NCBI RefSeq assembly: GCF_963966145.1
Contig: NC_091052.1
Location: 2,728,001 to 2,792,000, forward strand
Source of the DNA: Tenebrio molitor
Lineage: Eukaryota; Arthropoda; Insecta; Coleoptera; Tenebrionidae
Reading direction: 5' to 3'
DNA length: 64,000 bases
The notes below the pieces were generated by a model, which saw only the letters and a program-made list of their open reading frames with translations, was not told the origin of the DNA and made no database searches. This document shows, one piece after another, positions 24,543 through 33,979 of this stretch (position 1 is its first letter; the number at the start of each line of letters is the position of its first letter). The translations under genes and the position numbers were made by a program.

Positions 24543-27500
24543 ATGGATTCACTCTTTTTAAATATTGTTTTATTTTCATTACTCGTTTTTGCAAGAGGTA
24601 AGTAATACAAATATTTTTTGTATATGAATGTTGAATCATGCAGATGCACTTTTTAGGATCGATTTACAAAAATTTAAAACATTTTGAGACAGTTCATGCA
24701 GATGATATAACTCACAAAATTGTGAAAAGAGGAATCGCAGAGAGCTCTCATCCATTCAATAAAATCAAGGAAGTTAATTTTAATACTCTTGGGAGAGATT
24801 TTCGTCTCATTTTGACCCCCAAAAGAAGTGTTTTACATTCTAAATTTAAAGCTTATGCTGTTGATGGTGATGGAAAAGAGACTTCAGTTCACATAGGAAA
24901 GTTATTTCTGTAATATTTTTTTAAGTTTCAGTAGGTGCTAATATTTTCTTCAAAATGCTTTTTCCTATTTTCCGTTCATAACAGAGCTGTTACCAAAAAA
25001 CAGTATCGTAAATCGTAACAGCACTAACAGCTGAAAGCGGTTCTACCTTCTACCGATAGTAAAATTTACGGTTATTATGTTGGTACTGCCAGACTCCTCT
25101 CTAAAATCTAGAGGATTCTGGGAGCGTCAGCCAATACGCGCGAATATCCCAAAGTCGACAAGTGTTTCAATTGTTTTTTCAATCATAAAATTCCCCACAA
25201 TTTTAAAATTCTTACTTTTGATTTAAAAACGGCTGAAAAGGTGCAAAATAGAAAACAGCGTATAAAAAAAGTAGTTTCATACGGCGTTTATTCCATTTGA
25301 CCTTTATAAAACGCGAGACTCGTTTTATAAACTTGGACTCAGGGAATAAACACTTTCTTATGAAACTCGTTTTTTAATACATATACTATTACGTTTGAAG
25401 TTTACTCTTTATCAAATACATATTTAAAAATCATGATTGATTTGACTGATTTAAGTTTCTTAGAATTAGTCGAGGAGAAGTGGCGTTCAATTTAAATTTG
25501 AAAATCCAATTTTATTATTAGATCATGACGATTTTTATGACGGGCGGGTTTTTGGAGAGACGGTTTCCCACGTTAGCTTACATATGGAAGATGGTGTTAT
25601 GACCGGTAGCATTCATTTACCAGACGAAATTTACCATGTTGAGGTAAAATTAACGATAAAATGAAAAGTACAATATTGAATGTCATTTTTTGATAGCCTT
25701 CTTGGCGTCATTTATCTCATTTGGATAACAGAACGATGGTCGTGTACAAACAGTCAGACGTAAAATTCAGCTGGGACCGGGAAAATTTACCTCCTGGTCA
25801 AGTCGGTCCAAGAATATGCGGTTACGTAAAGGAGGGCGAAGAACTTGACAGTGATGAAGATGAATTTGAAGAGCAACACCAGTGGACATCCCAACATCAC
25901 AGAAATAAAAGACAAGTAGATCAGTACGAATACACTCCAACAAAAACGAGGTGTCCACTTTTGTTGGTCGCCGATTATAGATTTTTCCAAGAAATGGGCG
26001 CCAGCAATACGAAAACAACAATTAATTATTTGGTATAAGATAGACAGATCATGTAATAAATATGATTCTTGATTTTTTAACAGATAAGTCTAATCGATCG
26101 CGTACATAAAATTTATAACGACACTATTTGGCAAGATCGGCAAGAAGTTGATGGATTCAAAGGTATGGGTTTTGTAATAAAAAAAATTGTAGTCCACAGC
26201 GAACCGACTAGAATAAAAGCTGGAGAAGCTCACTATAACATGATAAGAGAAAAATGGGACGTGAGGAATTTGCTGGAGGTAACTCGTCACCGAGTCATTA
26301 CCGTTTTTTTTTATTTGTTTTGTTTTTATTTGAATTTGTGTTTTTGTTTTAAAGGTTTTTTCACGCAACACACAAAATAAGGAAGTTTGTTTGGCACATT
26401 TATTCACACACCAAACGTTTCTAGCTAGAGACTCGTCTGTAGTTTTAGGCTTGGCATACATTTCTTCACCTAGAAGATTATCGCATGGAGGCATCTGTAC
26501 TGCGGGTTATTATCATTTCTTTTTGTTATTAATTTGCTTTTTCTGTTTTTGTCTATATGTAGTTTCCATTAATGTTTGTACTAACAGTGTTGTGGTGTAG
26601 GTTTTCAGCAGGGAATATACACATAAAGACTTCTGTTTGGCCCACTTGTTTACCGATCTTAAATTTGAAGGAGGTATTTTGGGCCTAGCTTATGTAGGAT
26701 CTCCAAGACGCAACTCAGTAGGGGGCATCTGCACCCCAGGTACTTTCACAACTAACTGCTATTTTCATATAAACTTTTTAATTTGTTCTTTCACACACTA
26801 ATTTTCTTGTTACCAATTTAGCTAAAAATTTCTTTGTTCTATCCCTTCAGATTGCCGTAACTTATTAAAACCGTAACCAATATCTTACCCTTAAATTTAA
26901 AAAGTACCTACTCGCCTTTTGCATCTTATTTTTGAAAAACAAAGTGTCCAGAAGCCGTAAAATATGATCATAGAATATCTCAAAAATTTTAAAGTCAACT
27001 GTGATATCATTAATGTAATGTTTTTTGTTGCTTATTGTGGTAAAGGTTTTAAAACATTGTTGTAACTTCGTGGTTTTTGTATTGTGATTTTTTTCCTACA
27101 TTACATTTATGTAATTAGACGCGCCTTGATACGATAGTTTTTGTAGAATACTTCAAAAATGGTTATACTCTATACTTGAACTCTGGTTTAAGTTCAAGTC
27201 GCAATCATTACGGCCAAAGAGTTATTACAAGAGAAGCAGATTTGGTAACAGCTCACGAATTTGGTCATAACTGGGGCTCTGAGCATGACCCAGACATACC
27301 CGAATGTTCGCCCAGTGCTAGTCAAGGGGGTTCTTATCTCATGTACACCTACAGCGTTAGCGGATATGACGTAAACAACAAAGTACGTAACATTTTCATA
27401 CAAAAACAAATCGAATTACATCACAGTAATTTAATATGTAACAACGTTTTTATTTATCACAATTTTAGAGATTTTCTCCGTGCAGTTTGCGCTCTATAAG

Positions 27501-28418
27501 AAAAGTCCTTCAAGCCAAATCTGGCCGTTGTTTCTCGGAGCCCGAGGAGAGTTTTTGTGGCAACTTGCGTGTGGAGGGTGACGAACAATGTGACGCCGGC
27601 CTTCTGGGCACGGAAGACAACGACGCATGTTGCGATAAAGATTGTAAATTGCGACCGAAGGCGGTGTGCAGCGACAAGAATTCACCGTGTTGTCAGAACT
27701 GTCAGTACATGAACAGCGAGGTGAAATGCAGAGAAGCGCAGTACGCTACTTGCGAACAAGAATCTAAATGTAGCGGAGATCGGCCCGATTGTCCGAAGAG
27801 CCCTCCGATGGCCGACGACACAAATTGTCAAGAACGCGGAAAATGTAAAGCGGGCAAATGCATTCCGTACTGTGAAACGCAGGGAATGCAAAGTTGCATG
27901 TGCGACATAAGTAAGTGTTTGAGTTTGCGTTGAGGTCAGATGGGTGGAGTTTTGTGGTTTTAGTCGTAGACGCGTGCAAGCGATGCTGCCGGTCGAATAT
28001 CAACGAAACTTGCTCTCCAGTTGATCCTCACGATATTCTTGCGGATGGAACACCGTGTATTCAAGGCTTTTGCAATAAAGTAGGAATTAATTGCGATAAC
28101 CACGAGTCAAATTAACAAATCGTATTCTAGGGGCACTGTGAGAAAACTGTACAAGATGTCGTCGAGAGGTTTTGGGATATTATTGAAGATATTAACATAA
28201 ATAAAGTTCTGCTTTTCCTACGAGATAATATTGTAGGAACTGTTGTATTAGTTACGGCGCTTTTGTGGATACCAACTAGTTGCGTGATCAACTATGTTGA
28301 CAGGAAACGTAGACGCGAAGAACATCAACGAAAAGAGTGGAGGCGTAAAAGCGATTTGATTCATCCATCAGACAACAGGAGAATAATCCGAATAAGAGTG
28401 CCAAGAAGAAATACTTAA
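24543..28418 (+). CDS. Tace: ADAM17/TACE membrane metalloprotease
   Basis: Type I membrane sheddase of the ADAM17 family. Exons: 24543-24597, 24657-24896, 25522-25643, 25697-26032, 26084-26278, then 26355-26505 or 26601-26739, 27147-27382, 27469-27910, 27964-28079 and 28131-28418 (722 aa with the second alternative). In order: signal peptide, prodomain with cysteine switch PRICGYVK (about 177-184), and furin site RNKR (about 208-211). The catalytic domain follows with zinc motif HEFGHNWGSEH (about 399-409), then a disintegrin/cysteine-rich region (CDAGLLG..., CCQNCQ, GKCIPYC), a membrane-proximal stalk (VVERFWDII), one membrane helix and a short basic tail of about 40 aa. Two things are odd. 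The donor after exon 2 reads GA not GT (24897-24898). Exon 6 exists as two divergent tandem copies. Confidence 0.95.
26355..26505 (+). other. Tace alternative exon 6a
   Basis: 151-nt exon with acceptor TTTTAAAG and a weaker donor GTTATT. It starts VFSRNTQNKEVCLAHLFT and ends in phase 1. It carries family residues also found in exon 6b (CLAHLFT, LGLAY, SPRR, GGIC). Its frame is fully open and its phase equals that of exon 6b, so it looks like a usable alternative rather than a dead copy. Confidence 0.8.
26601..26739 (+). other. Tace alternative exon 6b
   Basis: 139-nt exon with acceptor GGTGTAG and donor GTACTT. It starts VFSREYTHKDFCLAHLFT, continues with LGLAYVGSPRRNS and ends in phase 1. 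This version is closer to the usual family sequence (LAYVGSPR) than 6a. It is 12 nt shorter than 6a, exactly four codons, so either can join exon 7; using both would break the frame. Confidence 0.85.
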
Positions 28419-28972
28419 CATTTGTCTGCGTTAAAAGAAAATACAATACCGCCATAATTTTACTTAATTCGTAACTCTGATTGTGATAATGACAACCTAT
28501 TTTTATTTTATTGCGTCTTTGTGTAACATGATAGTTATCGTATTTGTGTTCATAGTTGGCAGTAAATGACAACAGTAATTGTAAATAACGTTTTATTATG
28601 ATTAATGTCACACGTAAATGTATGTGAATAACTTTATTAATGCACTAAAATACGTCACTTGCTAAAATAGATGAAATTCAAGTCGATCAAAAAAAAATTG
28701 TAAGGACTCTCAGTAAATATTAAGTGCATAAATCGTCTTACTTATGTCAACTTGTTTATATTTCTCGTGTCTATCATCTACAAAACTGTATACTTGGGAG
28801 AATATCGTATTTTTACAAAAGTAAAATATTCAGTAACAACTTCCGACTGTCAATTGACCTAAGTATATTAAAAATGTGAAAGTACGTTTCAGATGTTACG
28901 TTCAGTTCGGTCCGGTCTTGGGGTGAAATTTTATACTTAAATGGACAGCTAAATACAATCCTGAAATAGTTG

Positions 28973-29095
28973 CAATTGCGGTCAAAAATAACTGGGACAG
29001 CACGTTACTGTAGACACTTCCAAACATATTGAGTTTGAATTAGCTTGGAAGTGTCTACAGTAACACACTGTCCCAGTTATTTTTGACCGCAATTG
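28973..29095. repeat. Long near-perfect hairpin (about 51-bp arms)
   Basis: The left arm (28973-29023) begins CAATTGCGGTCAAAAATAAC. The right arm (29045-29095) is its reverse complement except for about three mismatches in the middle. A loop of about 21 nt separates them. Outside the arms the match resumes (AAATACAAT on the left, ATTGTATTT on the right) after a 17-bp insertion on the left. It could be a short MITE or a transcribed foldback. Confidence 0.8.
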
Positions 29096-29101
29096 TATTT
29101 A

Positions 29102-29375
29102 TACAACTAGTTATGAAAGTCATACTTTTGTTCATGAATTTGCAAATAAGTGAAAAAAGAGACTTTCATAACGTGTTGTAGGTGCACACTATTTTTTTGC
29201 ATATCGATGTAAGTTGAGAAATTTGGTCTAAAAGGATTTATGAAAAAATGACAACAAAAAAATAGGTATGCTTTGACAATCATCTCCAAGGAGATGGATG
29301 TAAAAAAGTACTACTTTCTCTACGTTTTTTTCCTGTAAAAAAAAGTGCCACTTTCATTACGATATGCAAAAAACG
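29102..29375. repeat. Dispersed repeat, copy 1
   Basis: Begins ACAACTAGTTATGAAAGTCA and shares further blocks (GTTGAGAAATTTG, AAAGTACTACTTTC, ACTTTCATTACGAT) in the same order with 50542-50885. The ends are roughly inverted (TTATGAAAGT on the left, ACTTTCATTA on the right), as in a MITE. It has no coding capacity. Confidence 0.65.
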
Positions 29376-29594
29376 AATATTAAATATCCAAGTCGATAAG
29401 TCAGCGTTCGCAGTTGTCGTCAGTGCTCGTAGAGGGCACATTCAAGATATTTGCGAGTAGGTTCTACAGAACAACATAAAAACAAAACCTAATTGACTAT
29501 TAAATTGAATTTGTAACAATTTAAGAGAATGGGATTCAGTAAATAGAGAAAATGCTATAATAAGCTGCGGTGATGTAGATTATTGCGTGAATAT

Positions 29595-32500
29595 TCAATA
29601 GATTTCTGATTGTACGACCACAGTCTCATGTCTCAGATTCGTGTCGGTGGACCAACAACTTTTACGGCACGTAAACACCAGTACAGTACCAAATTCCAGT
29701 CTTGAACATTGTTTGGCATCCCCGGTCAATTTTAATTTGGGAATAATCGTCGGCAAAATTTGAAATTCAAATATCACATCGCCCTGACAAAAACTGCATT
29801 TGTTTTGAAACCCTTGCAATGGATAGAGAAGAAGAGAATCGCCATCTCTATTATATCTCAAGATCTGGGTAGGATTCATTTGTATCTTTGAAAGGAAGTG
29901 ATGGAACATTTTATCACCGTGAGCGGGATTGCTCTTTTCGTATTTTTCGTAAACGTTGTCGGTGATTTGCGCAGATGCACCTCCACTATCTGGACTCATT
30001 AAATTTAAATCGTCGTTTTTCTGCTGATATTCTTGTAACAGTTCCTTCACATGTCTGTCGCTAATGTTGGATGCAGAAGCAGTTTCTTCCCAAACGTTCA
30101 TAAAAGAGGATACAAACTGAAACAGGGAAGATTTTCTCGGATCGGCGTGAATATTTTGGCATAGATCTTGCGGTAAAGGAGTAACTTCTTGCAAAAGAGC
30201 GACGATGTCGTGCTGGGGCATAATGGGGCTGTCGATGCTAATCACTTCGCCCTCGTCGCCTTCGATTTCTGCTGTAGCGGAGGGAGAGTGAAGCCTACCG
30301 ACAGCACCCCCTAAAAGCAAAATTGTCTCATACAAATTATAATATTATCTTTGCTTATTTTATTTAAGAATTTATAATTATAAAAAATAAAAAAAGCCTC
30401 CCCGGCGGGGAATCGAACCCCGGTCTCCCGCGTGACAGGCGGGGATACTGACCACTATACTACCGAGGACTTGCGATGAAGTGTTGAGCAAACGTAAAAT
30501 CAACGATGACGTTACTACATTTTCAATGATCAATAAACTTTCTAACCTCAAATTTTATTCTGATAAAGTAACTGCGTTAATATGTGGCGTTTTTATTGTG
30601 CAATTAAATTTTTCATTATGTAACCATGAGTCTCGGGGCTGAAATGGCCTCCCACGGCCTTAAAAATAACGTGAGTTTTTTCAGTCACGTCAAATATGAA
30701 CACTTTATAGCCGGTATAAGTGGCGGTGTAACTTCTACTTTAATACTGCACCCCCTTGACGTGATCAAGATCCGCTTCGCCGTCAATGATGGGAAATTTA
30801 CTGCGACACCGAAATACACAGGAATATGGAATGCATTCACTACGATATTCCGTCAGGAAGGCTTCTACGGTTTGTATCGCGGTGTAACTCCCAACGTTTG
30901 GGGAGCTGGAAGTTCGTGGGGGTTATATTTCCTATTTTATTCTACTCTCAAAAATTGGATACAAAAAGGCAATGCGAACACGGCTCTGGGACCGGGTCAA
31001 CATCTCTTGGCAGCTTCTGAAGCTGGGGTGGTAACGTTATTTATAACAAACCCCTTGTGGGTTGTCAAGACTAGACTAGTTCTACAATATGGATCAGGAG
31101 GATCAAGTCAACAATACAAGGGGATGATCGACGCTTTGATTAAAATTTATCATCAAGAGGGGATAAGGGGGTACTACAAGGGACTAATTCCTGGGATTTT
31201 TGGAGTATCGCACGGCGCCGTCCAGTTTATGGTATATGAAGAATTGAAAAACGCCCACAACAACTACTACAACTTGCCAATATCCACGAAATTGACCACA
31301 ATGCAATATCTTGCATTTGCTGCATTGTCAAAAATTGTGGCAGCTGGAACAACTTATCCATATCAAGTTGTTAGAGCCAGGTTACAAAATCAACACTATT
31401 CTTATAAAGGATCATTACACTGTATCACACAAACATGGAAATTTGAAGGGTGGAGAGGTTTTTATAAGGGCTTAGGTACTAATTTGTTGCGTGTTACACC
31501 TGCTACAATGATCACATTTTTGACTTATGAAAATGTATCCCACTTTTTAATGAAACATAGCAAAGAAAACACAGTTAGATAATTTTATGAATTCAATTAG
31601 TATGAGGTAACATGTGTACCTTTTTGTTCTTTGTTTTTGCATGTGCTACCTCATTTATTTTATTATGATTTAACACAGGGTTTTTACAAACCACTGAATA
31701 GTGAAATTATACATTGTTAAATATGAATACTTATTTTCATGTATTGTGATGTAATATTAGGACTATTTTCACATAATATATTTTTTCTTACATGTTGTTT
31801 ATCATTTTTATTGTTTGATGGTCATATTTGAAGAATGTATGTTGCGCAAGTCCCCAATTTTGTTGTTCCGTATTTGTAAAAAGTGATTACAATAAAAAAC
31901 AAAAACTCAAGTAGTTCTTTACTTACCGAATGCCCCATTATTAGCATTTCGATCATCAACGGTCAAGTTACCTAAACCTGTCCGAATCGACTCCTCAAAA
32001 CTGCAACTTTCATCGTCTTCGTCAGAAACTCTTTCAACATTGTTGATCATATTTCCATTTTCTTCCTTTATATTTGCATTATTATCGTCCCAGTCGTCGG
32101 CATCAGCACACCAATCGGTGACACTAGTGTTGGACGCAACTGCCGCTTGTTCTTCATGTTCAATTATTTTTTCTTGAGATTGTACTCTGATACAAATCCA
32201 ACTAAATGCAAATTGAGTGTCATTTTTCTTCAAACAAAATTGTGCCAACGTACCTTTCACTTTGATTCCAACAATTGGGATTTATGCAAGCAAATAAATA
32301 AAGAGTTCGGTGGTATGCAGAATTATCCAAGGGAGCATAAATTTGTATCACTAAAGGTCTCGGCAGTTGGCATAATGGGCAAATTGGCGATTCAAGCTTT
32401 ATATTGCTAGGGACATCCTATAAAGGCAATAAACAAGAAATAAAGCATGTTTTGTGATTTCATTGATGATAGTAACATATTTTCGAATTTTATGAAACGA

Positions 32501-32983
32501 AAATTGTTTTTATGTTGATTTAATTTAAATTTAAATATTTTTATGATTTTTGGAAATATATGATTATATTAGTAAAAATAAAGTAAAAAATCAAAATAAA
32601 ATGCTCTATAAAATCCTTTATTACAGGGACACTTATTGTAGGGGGTGTAACTCAGTGGTAGAGTGTCTGCTTCGCATGCTGAAAGTCCTGGGTTCAAATC
32701 CCAGCTCCTCCAAAAATTTTTTTTTAATTTTCAACACATCAAAATAAAAATGCAAAAACCAATTGACACAACGTCCATAATTAATTATTTTTCATGAAAA
32801 ACACGTGGTAAATGATTTAGCAACAGAAAATACAAAATTTGCTTTGTCTTGAGTTGGGGTAATGTCACTACTTACAGGCTTTCCTCCAATTTTATTGGTG
32901 GTAAAATTAATTTGATTCTTATGCTTTTCGGTGATTAATTCATCTTCGAAACCGAGTAACACTTTCGTATTGTTTTGTGCCAT
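29595..32983 (-). CDS. trus: PDCD2-like protein, trus
   Basis: PDCD2L family; these proteins act as chaperones of ribosomal protein uS5 during 40S subunit assembly. Exons (minus): 32876-32983, 32254-32417, 31927-32186 and 29595-30310, giving 415 aa. The N-terminus VLLGFEDE and KIGGKP is family-typical. A zinc-binding part follows with CPLCQLPRPL, then FACINPNCW. The middle is acidic and low in complexity. The C-terminal PDCD2_C domain starts near FHHFLSKIQMNPTQILRY and includes CSFCQGD and FEFQILPTIIPKL. The third intron (30311-31926) holds a tRNA-Asp gene and an antisense SLC25A32 gene; the first intron holds a tRNA-Ala-like gene. Confidence 0.93.
30398..30469 (-). tRNA. tRNA-Asp (GUC)
   Basis: 72-nt cloverleaf starting TCCTCGGTAGTATAGTGGTC, anticodon GTC in the loop CTGTCAC, and T-arm GGTTCGATTCC. 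The acceptor stem pairs fully (TCCTCGG with CCGGGGA, one G-U). The A box and B box promoters are intact. It lies in trus intron 3, same strand as trus, 157 bp upstream of the divergent SLC25A32 start. Confidence 0.97.
30626..31582 (+). CDS. Mitochondrial folate/FAD carrier SLC25A32, intronless
   Basis: 318-aa mitochondrial inner-membrane carrier with three repeats. The signature motifs are HPLDVIKIRF, NPLWVVKTRL and YPYQVVRARL; the PLWVVK form of the second is typical of the folate/FAD carrier group, as is the overall match to SLC25A32. It imports folate or FAD into mitochondria. The whole frame is in one exon and lies antisense inside trus intron 3. An AATAAA signal at 31891-31896 would end the transcript just before trus exon 3 begins at 31927, so the two genes fit together without exon overlap. 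The start at 30626 is the first in-frame ATG; a second ATG six codons later is possible. Confidence 0.95.
   Translation: MSLGAEMASHGLKNNVSFFSHVKYEHFIAGISGGVTSTLILHPLDVIKIRFAVNDGKFTATPKYTGIWNAFTTIFRQEGFYGLYRGVTPNVWGAGSSWGLYFLFYSTLKNWIQKGNANTALGPGQHLLAASEAGVVTLFITNPLWVVKTRLVLQYGSGGSSQQYKGMIDALIKIYHQEGIRGYYKGLIPGIFGVSHGAVQFMVYEELKNAHNNYYNLPISTKLTTMQYLAFAALSKIVAAGTTYPYQVVRARLQNQHYSYKGSLHCITQTWKFEGWRGFYKGLGTNLLRVTPATMITFLTYENVSHFLMKHSKENTVR
32641..32712 (+). tRNA. tRNA-Ala (CGC)-like gene
   Basis: 72-nt cloverleaf starting GGGGGTGTAACTCAGTGG, with anticodon loop TTCGCAT (anticodon CGC) and T-arm GGTTCAAATCC with a perfect stem. There are two weak points: a T-T mismatch in the acceptor stem (positions 6 and 67) and a T-T mismatch in the anticodon stem. 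The D-stem change A10 is compensated by T25. It may be functional or a decaying copy. It lies in trus intron 1, opposite strand. Confidence 0.75.
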
Positions 32984-33979
32984 GTTTCAGCATCAGCTGA
33001 TATATTTATTCCATAAACTTAATATTCTGCTTTGTGCTATAGTCAACCAAATATACAATGGGTGAGTTTTGTCTCATAAGGATACCGTTTATTGGAAGTG
33101 TTCAAGACACGATTGTAGAGCGCCTGCGTACATTTAACCAACTTCACTGCTCTGCATTTATCGATTGCATTTAAAAAGTCGTAAAGTGCTTAACTTTAGA
33201 TTATATTATTACGAAAGGTGAATCGACCCATTTTTATTTTTCACTCTCCATAACAAGTACGACGGGCGAATTTCAATCTAGATAGAAAAAGACGTTTACG
33301 ACGGCAAAAACGAGCTATAATTTTCAATTTGGAATTTTTCTTTTATTGTTTCTTTTTTTTTCTATGTTTGCAAAACCTAAACAGTCGATCACAAAATTTA
33401 CTTCTCAAATTTATAAATAAGAAGATCAATATATTACATTTATGTCAAGTTAACATTCGTTAGGTAATTCATATCGATAAAATTAATTAAATAAACTTCA
33501 AGCATTTTTCTAGTTAAATTTACCGCCATTATAAAACTCTAACCAGGTTTACTACCAACCTGACAGTATTTGAGTTGGTGGATCTACAATACATTCCTTG
33601 CAAATAAATAAAGTGCATTCACGTTGTTTTGGTATATTGGCAGGCCATGGAAATTTTGCATTTAATTTGGTAGTAGAGTTGTCTGTTGGATTAAGTTATG
33701 TCTTTCTAAGTTTGAGGTTATAAATAGGGTCAATGTCTAGTGCATTGTTGTCAGTTTTACTACAGCTACAGCGTGATCATTCTTCATTCATTTTGATCGG
33801 TCCGCACACAGAACACTTGGTCCGCATGTCAGGCGGAAATCAAACAGTGTGTCCAACGTTAAAAAAAATAAATTATACAATTACCAATTTGTAGGTTAAG
33901 AAGTTTTATTGTCAACAATTGAGAATAACAAAATATTTATGGTGTTACTTCTGCCAAAAATATAAAATAAGAACCAGAA
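32984..33979. other. Intergenic, trus promoter to Prp18 start
   Basis: The start codons of trus (32983, minus) and Prp18 (33980, plus) diverge here. About 75 bp upstream of trus the plus strand reads ATGGGTGAGT (33058), a possible orphan first exon. No other coding sequence is seen. Confidence 0.5.

Larger units (their letters stand above)
28419..29594. other. Intergenic between Tace and trus, repeat-bearing
   Basis: 3' flanks of two convergent genes. It holds the long inverted repeat at 28973-29095 and one copy of a dispersed repeat at 29102-29375. No coding region is supported. Confidence 0.6.
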
